A stretch of 64,000 nucleotides of DNA, taken from NCBI GenBank assembly GCA_963730535.1, contig CAVSRU010000010.1, positions 1 to 64,000 of the forward strand, written 5' to 3'. The DNA is from DASSUW01 sp963730535. Its GTDB lineage: Bacteria; Actinomycetota; Thermoleophilia; Solirubrobacterales; Solirubrobacteraceae. Below the pieces are notes generated by a model. That model was not told where the DNA came from, ran no database searches, and worked only from the letters and a program-made list of their open reading frames with translations. Position 1 is the first letter of the stretch. The number at the start of each line of letters is the position of its first letter. Of the stretch, positions 33,601 to 41,414 are shown piece after piece. A program made the translations under genes and the position numbers.

Positions 33601-35133
33601 GCGGAACAACGCCGCGTGGTCGGTCGGCGCGATCTCGGTGCCGATGCCGTTGTCGAACTTCACCGCGTAGCGGTGCGGCGAGGCCACCTCGTTGGCGTGC
33701 CGGAACGTGAGCTCCTGCGGGATGCCGTCCGCGAAGGGAACGACCTGGAAGGTCTGGCGGTCGCCCATCCACGGGCTCGGCTGGTGGCTGAGCGAGAACG
33801 CCTCGAGCTGCGGCAGGTTGTCCGCGTTGTTGCGGAACTGGTACTCGTAGAGCCAGCTCAGCGTGTTGGCGTTGGTCACCGGGGTCCAGAAGTTGAACCC
33901 GTGCGGGACGGCGGTGGCCGGGATGTTGTTGCCGCGCGAGAAGCGCGAGCTGGAGTTCGTGCCCCGCCGCGTGTCGACCCAGTCCGACGGCCGCGAGCGG
34001 TCCCGCGGCGCGGGGTCGCCGTCGATCGTGATGTCGTCGACCCAGCCCTGGAAGTCGGCCGGGCCGTCCGGGTTGTCGTAGGCGACGAGGATGCGGTCGA
34101 TCGTCTTGCCCGCCGCCACGGCGCCGATGCGTGAGCGCTTGAAGTTCCACTGGTTCGTGTAGAGGGTCTTCGCTCGACCCTGGCCGGTCGGGCTCAGCTC
34201 CTCTCCGTGCTGGTCCTCGGCGCCGAGGTCCGACAGGTAGGTGCCGTCGGTGAAGGCGAGGTCGACGGCGGCGTAGGTGCTCGGATACGACAGGTCGTCG
34301 GTCATGAACCGCGGGTAGATCAGGTACGAGAGCTCGGTCTCGGGGTTCACCTGGACGTCGACGTCGAAGACCTTGTTGTAGGAGTAGCCGCGCCCCTCGG
34401 CGGTGTGCTGCCCGGCGTACTCGAGGGCTCGCAGGCCGGTCCAGCCGGCGCCCGCCTTGGCGTTGTAGCCGCCGCGCGGGCCGGCTCCGGCGATCGTGCG
34501 CATGTCCGACGGCGGCGGGGGAGTGGTGTCGCCGTTGGAGAGCTCGATCTCGGCCAGCTGCACGATGTTCGTGCCCGAGTTGCGGGTGATGTTCAGGCGG
34601 TAGTGGCGGTACGCGGTGGTGTTGGCGAAGTGGTACTCGCGCTTCTGGAAGCGCTCGGCGAAGACCTGGTCGGTCTGCGTGTCGAGCGTCGTCCACGTCT
34701 GGCCGTCGTTGGAGCCCTGGAGCGTCCAGTCGCGGGGGTCGCGGGGCTGGGCGTCGTTCGCCGACGTCAGCGCGTAGTGGACGACCGCGACCGGCTCGGC
34801 GAGCTCGAGCTCGACCCAGGCGGTGGAGGCGAACACCAGCCACTTCGTCTCGGCGGAGCCGTCGACGAGGTTCTCCTTGACCTCGCCGCCGCCCGTGTTC
34901 TCGCCGCTGGCGCGGACCGCGACGACGCGGTCGGTGACGTTGCCAGGGATGCCGGAGCGCCGCGGCCCGGAGACGCCGGAGGCGCGCTCGGCCGTGTTCG
35001 TCCACGCCGGCTGCGGATCGCCCGGCTCCAGCGACGACGAGAAGTCCGTGCTCGGCGCGGCCTGCGCGGGCGCGGCGAGCGCGAGCGCGGCAGCCACCGC
35101 CAGCGGTCCGAGAATCCGGCTGATCGACTGCAT
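30667..35133 (-). CDS. Secreted GH92 alpha-mannosidase with discoidin and NEW3 domains
   Basis: 1488 residues. Signal peptide MQSISRILGPLAVAAALALA (cleavage after AQA). An F5/8 type C-like domain follows (about 80-200; DWTLQGSNDGQTWTTLDT). The GH92 N-terminal sandwich and catalytic alpha-barrel span about 210-1130 (GTNSSSRFSRGNNIPATAVP, VNNGFWDTYRTAWSAY, GYAGDEDNGETSAWYLFSAL). Then come a second discoidin (about 1150-1260), a NEW3 domain (APGESKTVEFSVTVPAG) and a C-terminal sandwich. GH92 enzymes are calcium-dependent exo-alpha-mannosidases acting on N-glycans or fungal mannan. The size and binding modules fit cell-wall or mannan degradation outside the cell. A LacI-type operator lies before the start. 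Confidence 0.92.
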   Translation of the reverse strand: MQSISRILGPLAVAAALALAAPAQAAPSTDFSSSLEPGDPQPAWTNTAERASGVSGPRRSGIPGNVTDRVVAVRASGENTGGGEVKENLVDGSAETKWLVFASTAWVELELAEPVAVVHYALTSANDAQPRDPRDWTLQGSNDGQTWTTLDTQTDQVFAERFQKREYHFANTTAYRHYRLNITRNSGTNIVQLAEIELSNGDTTPPPPSDMRTIAGAGPRGGYNAKAGAGWTGLRALEYAGQHTAEGRGYSYNKVFDVDVQVNPETELSYLIYPRFMTDDLSYPSTYAAVDLAFTDGTYLSDLGAEDQHGEELSPTGQGRAKTLYTNQWNFKRSRIGAVAAGKTIDRILVAYDNPDGPADFQGWVDDITIDGDPAPRDRSRPSDWVDTRRGTNSSSRFSRGNNIPATAVPHGFNFWTPVTNANTLSWLYEYQFRNNADNLPQLEAFSLSHQPSPWMGDRQTFQVVPFADGIPQELTFRHANEVASPHRYAVKFDNGIGTEIAPTDHAALFRFTFPGDSGGLNFRNVGAGDRWDVNISDGVLTGWTETRSGLSNGATRMFIYATFDQPMVDGQRFNARTVNMRIATSLISVDQAKHNLELELSDSDTIESVSARAQQLWDRKLGVIEVEGATEDQLTTLYSNLYRLSLYPNSGHENTGTAASPQWEHAVQSTDSDTPPPSTPERTGAPIRPGKVYVNNGFWDTYRTAWSAYSLFDAGTAGELVDGFVQQYRDGGWISRWSSPGYANLMTGTSSDVSFADAHVKGIKGFDARDAYDAALRNATVAPPEDDPYNTQVGRKGLIESIFLGYTPSRVSEGVSWGLEGAINDFGISNSAAVLADDRTFSSADRRRYREEAEYFRSRSQNYVNMFDPAIRFFQGRASDGTWKSSPEEYDPRVWGHEHDYTETDGWNFAFHVPHDGQGLANLYGGRDRLAAKLDEFFATPETAKFVGSYGGVIHEMTEARDVRMGQWGFSNQVSHHIPYMYDYAGQPSKTQAKVREALRRMYVGSEIGQGYAGDEDNGETSAWYLFSALGFYPLQVGSPNYAVGSPLFKRATVHLANGRDLVVEAPANSRRNVYVQGLRLNGKAWERAYLRHEDLASGGRLEFAMGPAPSKWGSRQPDAPPSITGGNEPPEPLTDLTGGDDAGALFDNTSGTEATGSEAAWEFPAGERVQFYTLTSGKAEGADPGDWVVEGSHDGQSWTVLDSRRGEQFRWRSQTRAFKLSRTDDYSAYRIRFARPAAVAEVELLDYRPVSASPVVVEVGSGAAAGAGESATVPVKVSNYGETAASGEVTMTAPAGFTVTPTSAAYGPLAPGESKTVEFSVTVPAGAAPGSYPLQVSATTGEDEPVSARGSLQVVGDTIAFASGTDEERPWLFDADGSQLNNGGRFADNGTYFTYRFTLPAGVTGGTLTLDMGNQFVVSSSVDNEHWTEHLRETREIRDLSNREKYELQLNDLRGGGRTFYLRIQDSKPTDGWGGWVAGVEVVATR

Positions 35134-35147
35134 GACGCCTCTCCCCC

Positions 35148-35161
35148 TGACAACGTTTTCA
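35148..35161. promoter_or_regulatory. LacI-family operator upstream of GH92 mannosidase
   Basis: TGACAACGTTTTCA is a near-perfect 14-bp palindrome centred on CG, matching the LacI/GalR pattern TGxxAACGxTxxCA. It lies 15 bases upstream of the mannosidase ATG, where a repressor would block transcription. The regulator is not in the window. Confidence 0.65.
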
Positions 35162-35247
35162 GCGGGGGCCGTGCGAAGACGACCCCAAGGCTACGTCCGG
35201 TACCCCGCCCGCCCGACGTCCCAAACCTCGGATATGGTCGCGCCGCG

Positions 35248-35796
35248 ATGGCGAAGAACCTCGTGCTCCTCGGGCCGCCCGGCGCCGGCAAGGGGACCCA
35301 AGCCGCACGCCTGAGCGAGGACCTCGGTCTCTTCCACCTCTCGACGGGCGACCAGCTGCGCGAAGAGCGCGAGGCGGACACCGAGCTCGGGCGGCGCGCC
35401 GGCGCGTTCATCGAGCTCGGCGAGCTCGTCCCCGACGAGATCGTCGTCGCGATGCTGCTCGGGCGGCTCGACGCCGAGCGCGTGGACGGGTTCCTGCTCG
35501 ACGGCTTCCCGCGCACCGTCACCCAGGCCGAGGCGCTTCAGGAGGGTCTCGCCGCTCGCGGGAAGGAGCTCGACCAGGCGATCCTGCTCGACGTGCCCGA
35601 CGAGGAGGTCGTCCGGCGGCTCGCGAGCCGCGGGCGGCAGGACGACGCCCCGGACGTCGTCCGCGAGCGCATGCGCGTCTACCACGAGGCCACCGAGCCG
35701 CTCGTCGGCTTCTACGACGACCGCGGGCTGCTCACGCGGGTCGACGGCACGGGCGATCCGGACGCCATCTACGCGCGCGTGCGCGAGTCCGTCTAG
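35248..35796 (+). CDS. Adenylate kinase, short form lacking the LID insert
   Basis: 182 residues. P-loop LLGPPGAGKGTQAARLS, AMP-binding FHLSTGDQLRE, GFLLDGFPRTVTQAEAL and LASRGRQDD are adenylate kinase hallmarks. The LID is the short form without the zinc or 30-residue insert. It is not next to ribosomal or secY genes, so it may be a second copy rather than the housekeeping adk. It catalyses AMP + ATP to 2 ADP. It is divergent from the mannosidase gene (114 bases between starts) and appears monocistronic. Confidence 0.88.
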   Translation: MAKNLVLLGPPGAGKGTQAARLSEDLGLFHLSTGDQLREEREADTELGRRAGAFIELGELVPDEIVVAMLLGRLDAERVDGFLLDGFPRTVTQAEALQEGLAARGKELDQAILLDVPDEEVVRRLASRGRQDDAPDVVRERMRVYHEATEPLVGFYDDRGLLTRVDGTGDPDAIYARVRESV

Positions 35797-35875
35797 CGCC
35801 GCCCCGGTAGGAGGGCGGAGGCGAGCAGCGCGCAGCCGGAGGCGATCGCGCCCTAGCGCTCCGGCGCGGCCGCGA

Positions 35876-37069
35876 TCAAGTGCCGCTGGTCACGACTGCC
35901 GAGGCGGCGAGGGGCAGCGTCGCCTGCACCGTCGTGCCGCTTCCCGGCGCGCTGGAGACGACGAGCTCGCCGCCGGCCGAGCGAACACGCTGCTCGCTCG
36001 ACGCCAGGCCGATGTGGCCCTCGAGCAGCGCGGCCGCGCGCCGGGAGGGGTCGAAGCCGCGGCCGTCGTCGCGCACCTCCAGCTCGACCCGCTCCGAGTC
36101 GGCCGCGACGGTCACGCCGACGTGCGCGGCGCCGCTGTGCTTGACGGCGTTCGAGAGCAGCTCGCGGGCGAGGAAGACGATCAGCTCGTCGTGCCGCCCG
36201 CCGGCGTCCGGGTCGACCGCGACGCTGATCTCGGCGCCCAGCCGACCGGCGCTCCGGTCGGCGAGCGCGCTGAGCGCCGCCGGCAGCCCGGCGTGGTCCA
36301 GGACATACGGGTGGAGCTCGAAGATCTCGCCGCGAAGCTGCGCCATCGTCTCGTCGATCGCGCTGCGCGCACGCTCGAAGGACGCGTCGCGGCCCGTCCG
36401 GTGGTAGTCGACCAGCTCCTGCCGCGCGACGGAGAGCGTCTGCACCGACGCGTCGTGCAGCAACTCGGCCAGGCGGCGCCGCTCGCGCTGCTCGGCGGTC
36501 AGCGCGTGCGTCGCGAGCTGGCCGCGCTGCTCCGCGAGGCGGGCGATCGCCGCGTCGCGCTGGCTGAGAACCTGCGAGACGAGCGTGGCCGCCAGGCCGA
36601 CCAGCGCGAGATAGGCGACCTGGCTCGTCACGCGCGCCGTCGCCTGGACCTCGCCGGCGGCAGGGTGCACCAGCGACAGCAGGATGAAGGCGACGATCGC
36701 GCCCGCCGACCAGCCGGCCGTGAGCGCCGGGCGAAGGCGCGCCGCGGCCAGGACGGGCAGCACGAAGAACGCCATCGCGGTCTCCGAGAACGGGCCGCCG
36801 GAGGCGTACGTCAGCGCGACGATCGCCGCCAGGTCGATGAACGGCTCGGCACGGTCGAGCGCGCCCGGGATCCGCGGCCCGCGCCGGGTGGCCGTCAGGC
36901 GGGCCGCGAGCATGGCCGCCGCCCACAGCGCGAAGGCGGCGAGCAGGTAGGGGAAGGCGGTGGTGTGGGCGCTCGGATGGTCGACGAGCTGCTCGCCCAG
37001 CAGCACGACCGGCACGAGCGCCGCCCGCAACGCCGCTACTCCCAGGCGGCCGACCCGCGGCGCGGTCAC
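35876..37069 (-). CDS. Membrane sensor histidine kinase, NarL/DesK type
   Basis: 397 residues. The N-terminal half has about five membrane helices (for example PYLLAAFALWAAAMLAARL and ALTAGWSAGAIVAFILLSLV) without an extracellular domain. The DHp helix is HisKA_3 type: QRERRRLAELLHDASVQTLSVARQEL with phospho-acceptor His. The HATPase has ELLSNAVKHSGAAHV and DDGRGFDPSRR, and the closing APGSGTTVQATLPL. It shares a 4-base overlap with the response regulator upstream (37066-37069), its clear partner. The signal could be sensed within the membrane. Confidence 0.9.
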   Translation of the reverse strand: MTAPRVGRLGVAALRAALVPVVLLGEQLVDHPSAHTTAFPYLLAAFALWAAAMLAARLTATRRGPRIPGALDRAEPFIDLAAIVALTYASGGPFSETAMAFFVLPVLAAARLRPALTAGWSAGAIVAFILLSLVHPAAGEVQATARVTSQVAYLALVGLAATLVSQVLSQRDAAIARLAEQRGQLATHALTAEQRERRRLAELLHDASVQTLSVARQELVDYHRTGRDASFERARSAIDETMAQLRGEIFELHPYVLDHAGLPAALSALADRSAGRLGAEISVAVDPDAGGRHDELIVFLARELLSNAVKHSGAAHVGVTVAADSERVELEVRDDGRGFDPSRRAAALLEGHIGLASSEQRVRSAGGELVVSSAPGSGTTVQATLPLAASAVVTSGT

Positions 37070-37791
37070 TCGAGCAACCCGCGCCGCATGGCCTCCGCGA
37101 CGGCGGCGGCGCGCTCGGACACGCCGAGCTTCTCGTAGAGCCGAGCCTGGTGCGTCTTCACGGTCGGCAGCGCGACGATCAGGCGGTCGGCGATCTGCGG
37201 CCCGGACAGTCCTTCCGCCATCAGCGCCAGCACCTCCCGCTCCCGGGCCGTCAGGATCGGGCGATCCTCGCCGGTGCCGCGCGCCCGGATCTGCTCGAAG
37301 ACGCCGGCCTGGAGCTCGGGGTCGATCACCGTGCGCCCGCGCGAGACGGCCATGATCGCGTCGAGGATCGCCTGCCGGTCGGCCTCCTTGCGGAAGTAGC
37401 CGGCGGCGCCGCCCTGGACGGCCCGGTACACGAGCTCGGGGTCCCCGGACGCGGACAGGAACAACACGCGCGTCGGCACACCGTCGCGGGTGAGCGCGTT
37501 GAGGATCTGCAGCCCGTCGAGGCTCGGGAGCCTGAGGTCGAGCACGGCCACCAAGGGCTCCTGCTCGCGGATCACCCGCAGCGCCTCGCGGCCGTCCTCC
37601 GTCGAGCCGACGAGCTCGAGCTCCGGACGCTCGCGGACCGCCCGCTCGATGCCCTCGCGGAACAGCGGGTGGTCGTCGGCGACGACGACCCTCACGCGCG
37701 CGGGGGGCTGGCCGGGATGGTCGCGCGCGCGGGAGGCATGGAGGGTGATCGCCACGCCGTCAGCATCGGGGCCGGCCCGCACGTGCGTCAT
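37066..37791 (-). CDS. NarL/FixJ-family response regulator
   Basis: 241 residues if started at ATG 37791; no candidate start (37791, 37782, 37755, 37695) has a clear SD, so the first 32 residues are uncertain. Receiver VRVVVADDHPLFREG, Asp in VAVLDLRLPSLDGLQ, Lys in GYFRKEADRQ; LuxR HTH in LTAREREVLALMAEGLSGPQIADRLIVALPTVKTHQARLYEKLGV. It is co-transcribed with the kinase downstream and divergent from an APC permease gene. A hairpin-forming palindrome lies at the start region. Confidence 0.87.
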   Translation of the reverse strand: MTHVRAGPDADGVAITLHASRARDHPGQPPARVRVVVADDHPLFREGIERAVRERPELELVGSTEDGREALRVIREQEPLVAVLDLRLPSLDGLQILNALTRDGVPTRVLFLSASGDPELVYRAVQGGAAGYFRKEADRQAILDAIMAVSRGRTVIDPELQAGVFEQIRARGTGEDRPILTAREREVLALMAEGLSGPQIADRLIVALPTVKTHQARLYEKLGVSERAAAVAEAMRRGLLE

Positions 37792-37818
37792 CGTCCGATC
37801 GCCCCCCCGATCGGACGA
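37791..37818. promoter_or_regulatory. 11-bp palindrome between response regulator and permease
   Basis: TCGTCCGATCG (37791-37801) and CGATCGGACGA (37808-37818) are exact complements with a six-C loop. It lies in the shared divergent control region and is likely to be an operator for the regulator encoded beside it. Its overlap with ATG 37791 argues that translation may start further downstream. Confidence 0.55.
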
Positions 37819-37993
37819 TCTGCGGTTCATCCACCGGTCCGTGCCACCGCACGACGGTGCATGCGGCCGGTCGCGGCGACGATCTGCTCTCCCCCTGCGC
37901 CGCTCCTCACCCTGGCGCGCGGGAACCGGTCCGGGGCCCACTCTCCCCCCCGCGGGCCCCGGGCCGGTCGAAAGTGCGAAAGAGGTGATCCGC

Positions 37994-39646
37994 ATGAACG
38001 TGCTCACGCGCGCACCGAAGGTCGAACCCCCCACTCGGCCGCAGCCCGGGAGGCCCGGGCTTCGTCGCGAGATCGGGTTCATCGGGCTGCTGTGGGCGTC
38101 CGGCGGCTCGATCATCGGCTCGGGGTGGCTGTTCGGCGCGCAAGGCGCGCTCGCCACCGCGGGTCCGGCCGCGATCATCTCCTGGGTCATCGGCGCGGTC
38201 GCGATCCTGATGCTCGCGCTCGTGCACGCCGAGCTCGGCGCGATGTTCCCGGTCGCCGGCGGGTCGGGGCGGTTCCCGCACTACGCGTTCGGAGGCGCCG
38301 TCGGCGCGTCGTTCGGGTGGTTCGCGTGGCTCCAGGCGGCCACCGTGGCGCCGATCGAGGTGATGGCCGTCATCCAGTACGGCCAGCACTACTCGTTCGC
38401 CAGCAGCTGGATGAAGGTGAGCGGGGGACAGAACGTCCTGACCGCGACGGGCATCGTCGCGGCGATCGTGCTGATGGCCGTCTTCACCGCGATCAACTTC
38501 CTCAGCGTCCGTAAGCTCGCCCACACCAACAGCACCGCGACGTGGTGGAAGGTCGCGGTGCCGGTGCTGACCATCATCGTGTTGGCGGTCGTCGCGTTCC
38601 ATCCCGGCAACTTCAGCGCGGCCGATGGGTTCGCGCCGACGGGCGCGGCCGGCGTCCTGGCCGCGGTCTCGACGAGCGGCATCATCTTCGCCCTCCTCGG
38701 GTTCGAGCAGGCCGACCAGCTCGCCGGCGAGAGCGCCAACCCCAAGCGCGACATCCCGCGGGCGGTGATCGGCGGCATCGCGATCGGCGCGGTGATCTAC
38801 ATCCTGCTCCAGATCGTCTTCCTGGCCGCACTGCCGCCCTCGCAGATCGGCTCCACGTGGGGCGCCTCGCCGTTCACGACCTTCAGCGGCCCGTTCGCGC
38901 AGCTCGCCACGCTTGTCGGCCTCGGCTGGCTGGCCACGATCCTCTACGTCGACGCCGTGATCTCGCCGGGCGGGACCGGGCTGATCTACACCACGGCCGC
39001 TTCGCGCGTGTCCTACGGCCTCAGCCGCAACGGCTACGTGCCGACGATCTACGAGCGCACTAACCGGCAAGGGATCCCGTGGTTCGGCCTCGTCACCGCC
39101 TTCGTGGTCGGATGCATCTGCTTCCTGCCGTTCCCGAGCTGGAGGTCGCTCGTCGGCCTGATCACGAGCGCGAGCGTGCTCATGTACGCCGGCGCGCCGC
39201 TGGCCCTGGGGGTCTTCCGTTCTCGCCTGCCGGAGGCCGAGCGGCCGTACCGGGCGCCTGCCGCACGGGTGCTTGCACCGGCGTCGTTCGCCGTCGCGAA
39301 CCTGCTGATCCTGTGGTCGGGCTGGACGACCGACTGGAAGCTCGGCGTCGCGATCCTGATCGGCTACGTGATCCTCGCGGCGAACCAGGCGCTAAAGCTC
39401 AATCCGACGAAGCCGCAGTTCGAAGTCCGCTCCGCTCTGTGGCTGCCGGTCTACCTCGTCGGCATGGGCCTGATCGTGTACCTGAGCGACTTCGGGCCGA
39501 CCGCGCACCCGTGGTTCCCGCTCTGGTGGGACATGGTGGCCGTCGCCGCCTTCAGCCTCGGGATCTACTTCTCGGCGCTGCGCCTCGCCCTGCCGGTCGA
39601 CAAGATCGAGCGGCTGATCGACCGCGGCCAGGTCGCCCCGACGTGA
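37994..39646 (+). CDS. APC-family amino acid permease
   Basis: 550 residues from ATG 37994. About 12-14 membrane helices. TM1 contains the unwound substrate loop LLWASGGSIIGSGWLFG; TM6 has STSGIIFALLGFEQADQLAGESANPKRDIPRAV, the E-x-x-NP-x-R-D-I-P-x-A signature of APC transporters; YTTAASRVSYGLSRNGYVP follows at TM8. It takes up an amino acid or amine; the exact one is unclear. It overlaps the downstream response regulator by 4 bases (GTGA) and is divergent from a kinase-regulator pair, so transport and signalling are coupled. Confidence 0.88.
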   Translation: MNVLTRAPKVEPPTRPQPGRPGLRREIGFIGLLWASGGSIIGSGWLFGAQGALATAGPAAIISWVIGAVAILMLALVHAELGAMFPVAGGSGRFPHYAFGGAVGASFGWFAWLQAATVAPIEVMAVIQYGQHYSFASSWMKVSGGQNVLTATGIVAAIVLMAVFTAINFLSVRKLAHTNSTATWWKVAVPVLTIIVLAVVAFHPGNFSAADGFAPTGAAGVLAAVSTSGIIFALLGFEQADQLAGESANPKRDIPRAVIGGIAIGAVIYILLQIVFLAALPPSQIGSTWGASPFTTFSGPFAQLATLVGLGWLATILYVDAVISPGGTGLIYTTAASRVSYGLSRNGYVPTIYERTNRQGIPWFGLVTAFVVGCICFLPFPSWRSLVGLITSASVLMYAGAPLALGVFRSRLPEAERPYRAPAARVLAPASFAVANLLILWSGWTTDWKLGVAILIGYVILAANQALKLNPTKPQFEVRSALWLPVYLVGMGLIVYLSDFGPTAHPWFPLWWDMVAVAAFSLGIYFSALRLALPVDKIERLIDRGQVAPT

Positions 39647-40260
39647 GCGGTGCCCTGCGCGTCGTGGTGGCCGACGACCACCCGCTCTTTCGCTCCGGGA
39701 TCGTCCGCGCGCTGGAGGGCGATCCGCGGTTCGCCGTCGTGGGCGAGGCCGCGGACGGCCTCAGCGCGGAGCAGGCGATCCGCGAGTTCAGCCCGGACGT
39801 CGCGCTGCTCGACCTGCGCATGCCGGGCATGGACGCCCTCCAGCTCCTGGCCCGCCTCCGGCACCGCGAGCCCCCGGTGGCCGTCGCGGTCCTCAGTGCC
39901 TACACCGACACGAGCCTCGTGCACAGCGCGATGGCGGCCGGTGCCGCTGCCTACATCGCCAAGCAGTGCGACCGCGAAGAGATCCTCGACGTGCTCTTCG
40001 ACGCCGCATTCGGGCGCCGGCGCGTCCAGGTGGGCGAGCGGCCCGGTGACGAGGACCTCCCGCGCCCGCGCCTCTCGTCACGCGAGCGCAGCACGCTGAT
40101 CATGCTCAACCATGGCTGGGAGCCGCTGGAGATCGCGCTGCTGGCCGGGATGACGGTGGAGATCGTCGAGGCGCACGTGGCCAACGCGCGCCGCAAGCTC
40201 GGCGCCGCGACGACCGCCGACGCGATCGCCGCCGCCGCGGCCTGGGGCCTGCTCGACTAG
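39643..40260 (+). CDS. NarL/FixJ-family response regulator
   Basis: 205 residues from GTG 39643. Receiver: LRVVVADDHPLFRSGIVRAL, phospho-acceptor Asp in VALLDLRMPGMDALQ, switch Lys in AAYIAKQCDREE. The LuxR HTH is modified: LSSRERSTLIMLNHGWEPLEIALLAGMTVEIVEAHVANARRKLG. Translationally coupled to the APC permease, with no kinase in its own operon; the kinase at 35876-37069 is the nearest candidate. The 3' end overlaps the convergent LigD polymerase gene by 4 bases. Confidence 0.87.
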   Translation: MSGALRVVVADDHPLFRSGIVRALEGDPRFAVVGEAADGLSAEQAIREFSPDVALLDLRMPGMDALQLLARLRHREPPVAVAVLSAYTDTSLVHSAMAAGAAAYIAKQCDREEILDVLFDAAFGRRRVQVGERPGDEDLPRPRLSSRERSTLIMLNHGWEPLEIALLAGMTVEIVEAHVANARRKLGAATTADAIAAAAAWGLLD

Positions 40261-41393
40261 TCGAACTCCTCCTCGTACCCCTGGCCGGTCCTCGGCTTGG
40301 AGCCGAAGCCGCGCTGGAGGCCGCCGGTGCTGACGCCCGGCGGCGGGCCGCCGGGCTGCGGGTCGCCGGCGCGGCCGCGGTGGGTCGGGCGGTCGCGGTC
40401 GCGGGAGGGCTGGACGCGCTTGGGCTCGTCCTTCTGCTTGGGGAAGTGCGGCGGCCAGGGCGCGTCGCCGAGGCCCTCCTCCTCGTCGCGGCGGGCGAGC
40501 TCGTGCAGGGCGTCGAGCGAGCCAGGACGCTCGTCGATGTCGGCGGCCGGATCGCCGATCGTGCGCAGGCGCTCGCGCATCGTGTCGAGCCGCAGGTCGC
40601 CGGGCTCGACGGCCGGCACCTCGTCCCACTCGAGCGGTGCCGACACCCGCGCGTCGGGCGTCGGGCGGACGGAGTAGGCCGAGGCGACCGTGCGGTCGCG
40701 CGCGTTCTGGTTGTAGTCGACGAACACGCCGTGGCGCTCTTCCTTCCACCACCTGCTCGTCGCCAGGTCGGGGGCGCGGCGCTCGACCTCGCGGGCCAGG
40801 GCCAGGGCGGCGCGCCGCACCTCGAGGAAGCTCCAGCGCGGCTCGATGCGCACGTTGACGTGCATGCCCTTCGACCCCGAGGTCTTCGGGTAGCCGCGCA
40901 GGCCGTGATCGGAGAGCACGTCGCGCACGACCATCGCGGTCCGGCGCACCTCGTCCCACCCGATGCCCGGCGTGGGGTCGAGGTCGACGCGCAGCTCGTC
41001 GGGATGGTCGAGGTCCGCGCGGCGCGCCGGCCACGGGTTGAAGTCGATGACGCCGAGGTTGACCGCCCACGCCAGGTGCGCGGCGTCGTTGGCCACCAGC
41101 TCCTCCGCGGTGCGGCCCGACGGGAACGCCACCGTCGCCGTCTGGAGCCACTCGGGGATGGTCTTCGGCACGCGCTTCTGCCAGATCGGCTCCTCGCGGA
41201 TCCCGTTGACGAAGCGCTTCATCACCGTCGGCCGCTCGCGCAGGTGCACGAGCGCCGGGTCCGCCATGTCGAGGTAGTACTGGACGAGGTCGAGCTTCGT
41301 CCAACCCGGCTTGGGAAAGTAGACCTTCGCCGGGTTGGAGAGCCGTACCTCCCGGCCCGCCGCCTCGATCGTGGTGTACTCGCTCTTGGCCAC
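40257..41393 (-). CDS. Stand-alone LigD polymerase (primase-polymerase) domain
   Basis: 378 residues. It matches the polymerase module of DNA ligase D in bacterial non-homologous end joining: EVRLSNPAKVYFPKPGWTKLDLVQYY, VMKRFVNGI, catalytic DxD in ELRVDLDPTPGIGWDEVRR, GYPKTSGSKGMHVNVRI, HGVFVDYNQNARDRTVASAYSVRP. A disordered C-terminal tail of about 60 residues rich in Pro, Gly and Arg follows. No ligase or nuclease domain and no Ku gene are in the window; many actinobacteria encode the three LigD activities separately. It lies 21 bases downstream of the nucleotidyltransferase gene. Confidence 0.9.
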   Translation of the reverse strand: MAKSEYTTIEAAGREVRLSNPAKVYFPKPGWTKLDLVQYYLDMADPALVHLRERPTVMKRFVNGIREEPIWQKRVPKTIPEWLQTATVAFPSGRTAEELVANDAAHLAWAVNLGVIDFNPWPARRADLDHPDELRVDLDPTPGIGWDEVRRTAMVVRDVLSDHGLRGYPKTSGSKGMHVNVRIEPRWSFLEVRRAALALAREVERRAPDLATSRWWKEERHGVFVDYNQNARDRTVASAYSVRPTPDARVSAPLEWDEVPAVEPGDLRLDTMRERLRTIGDPAADIDERPGSLDALHELARRDEEEGLGDAPWPPHFPKQKDEPKRVQPSRDRDRPTHRGRAGDPQPGGPPPGVSTGGLQRGFGSKPRTGQGYEEEFD

Positions 41394-41414
41394 CCAGAAG
41401 GAGACTAACCGCGC

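Noticed and set aside
31852..34134. 760-codon open frame antisense to the GH92 mannosidase
   Set aside because: Composition is Arg/Val/Leu/Glu repeats typical of high-GC antisense shadows, and the mannosidase reading is complete across it.
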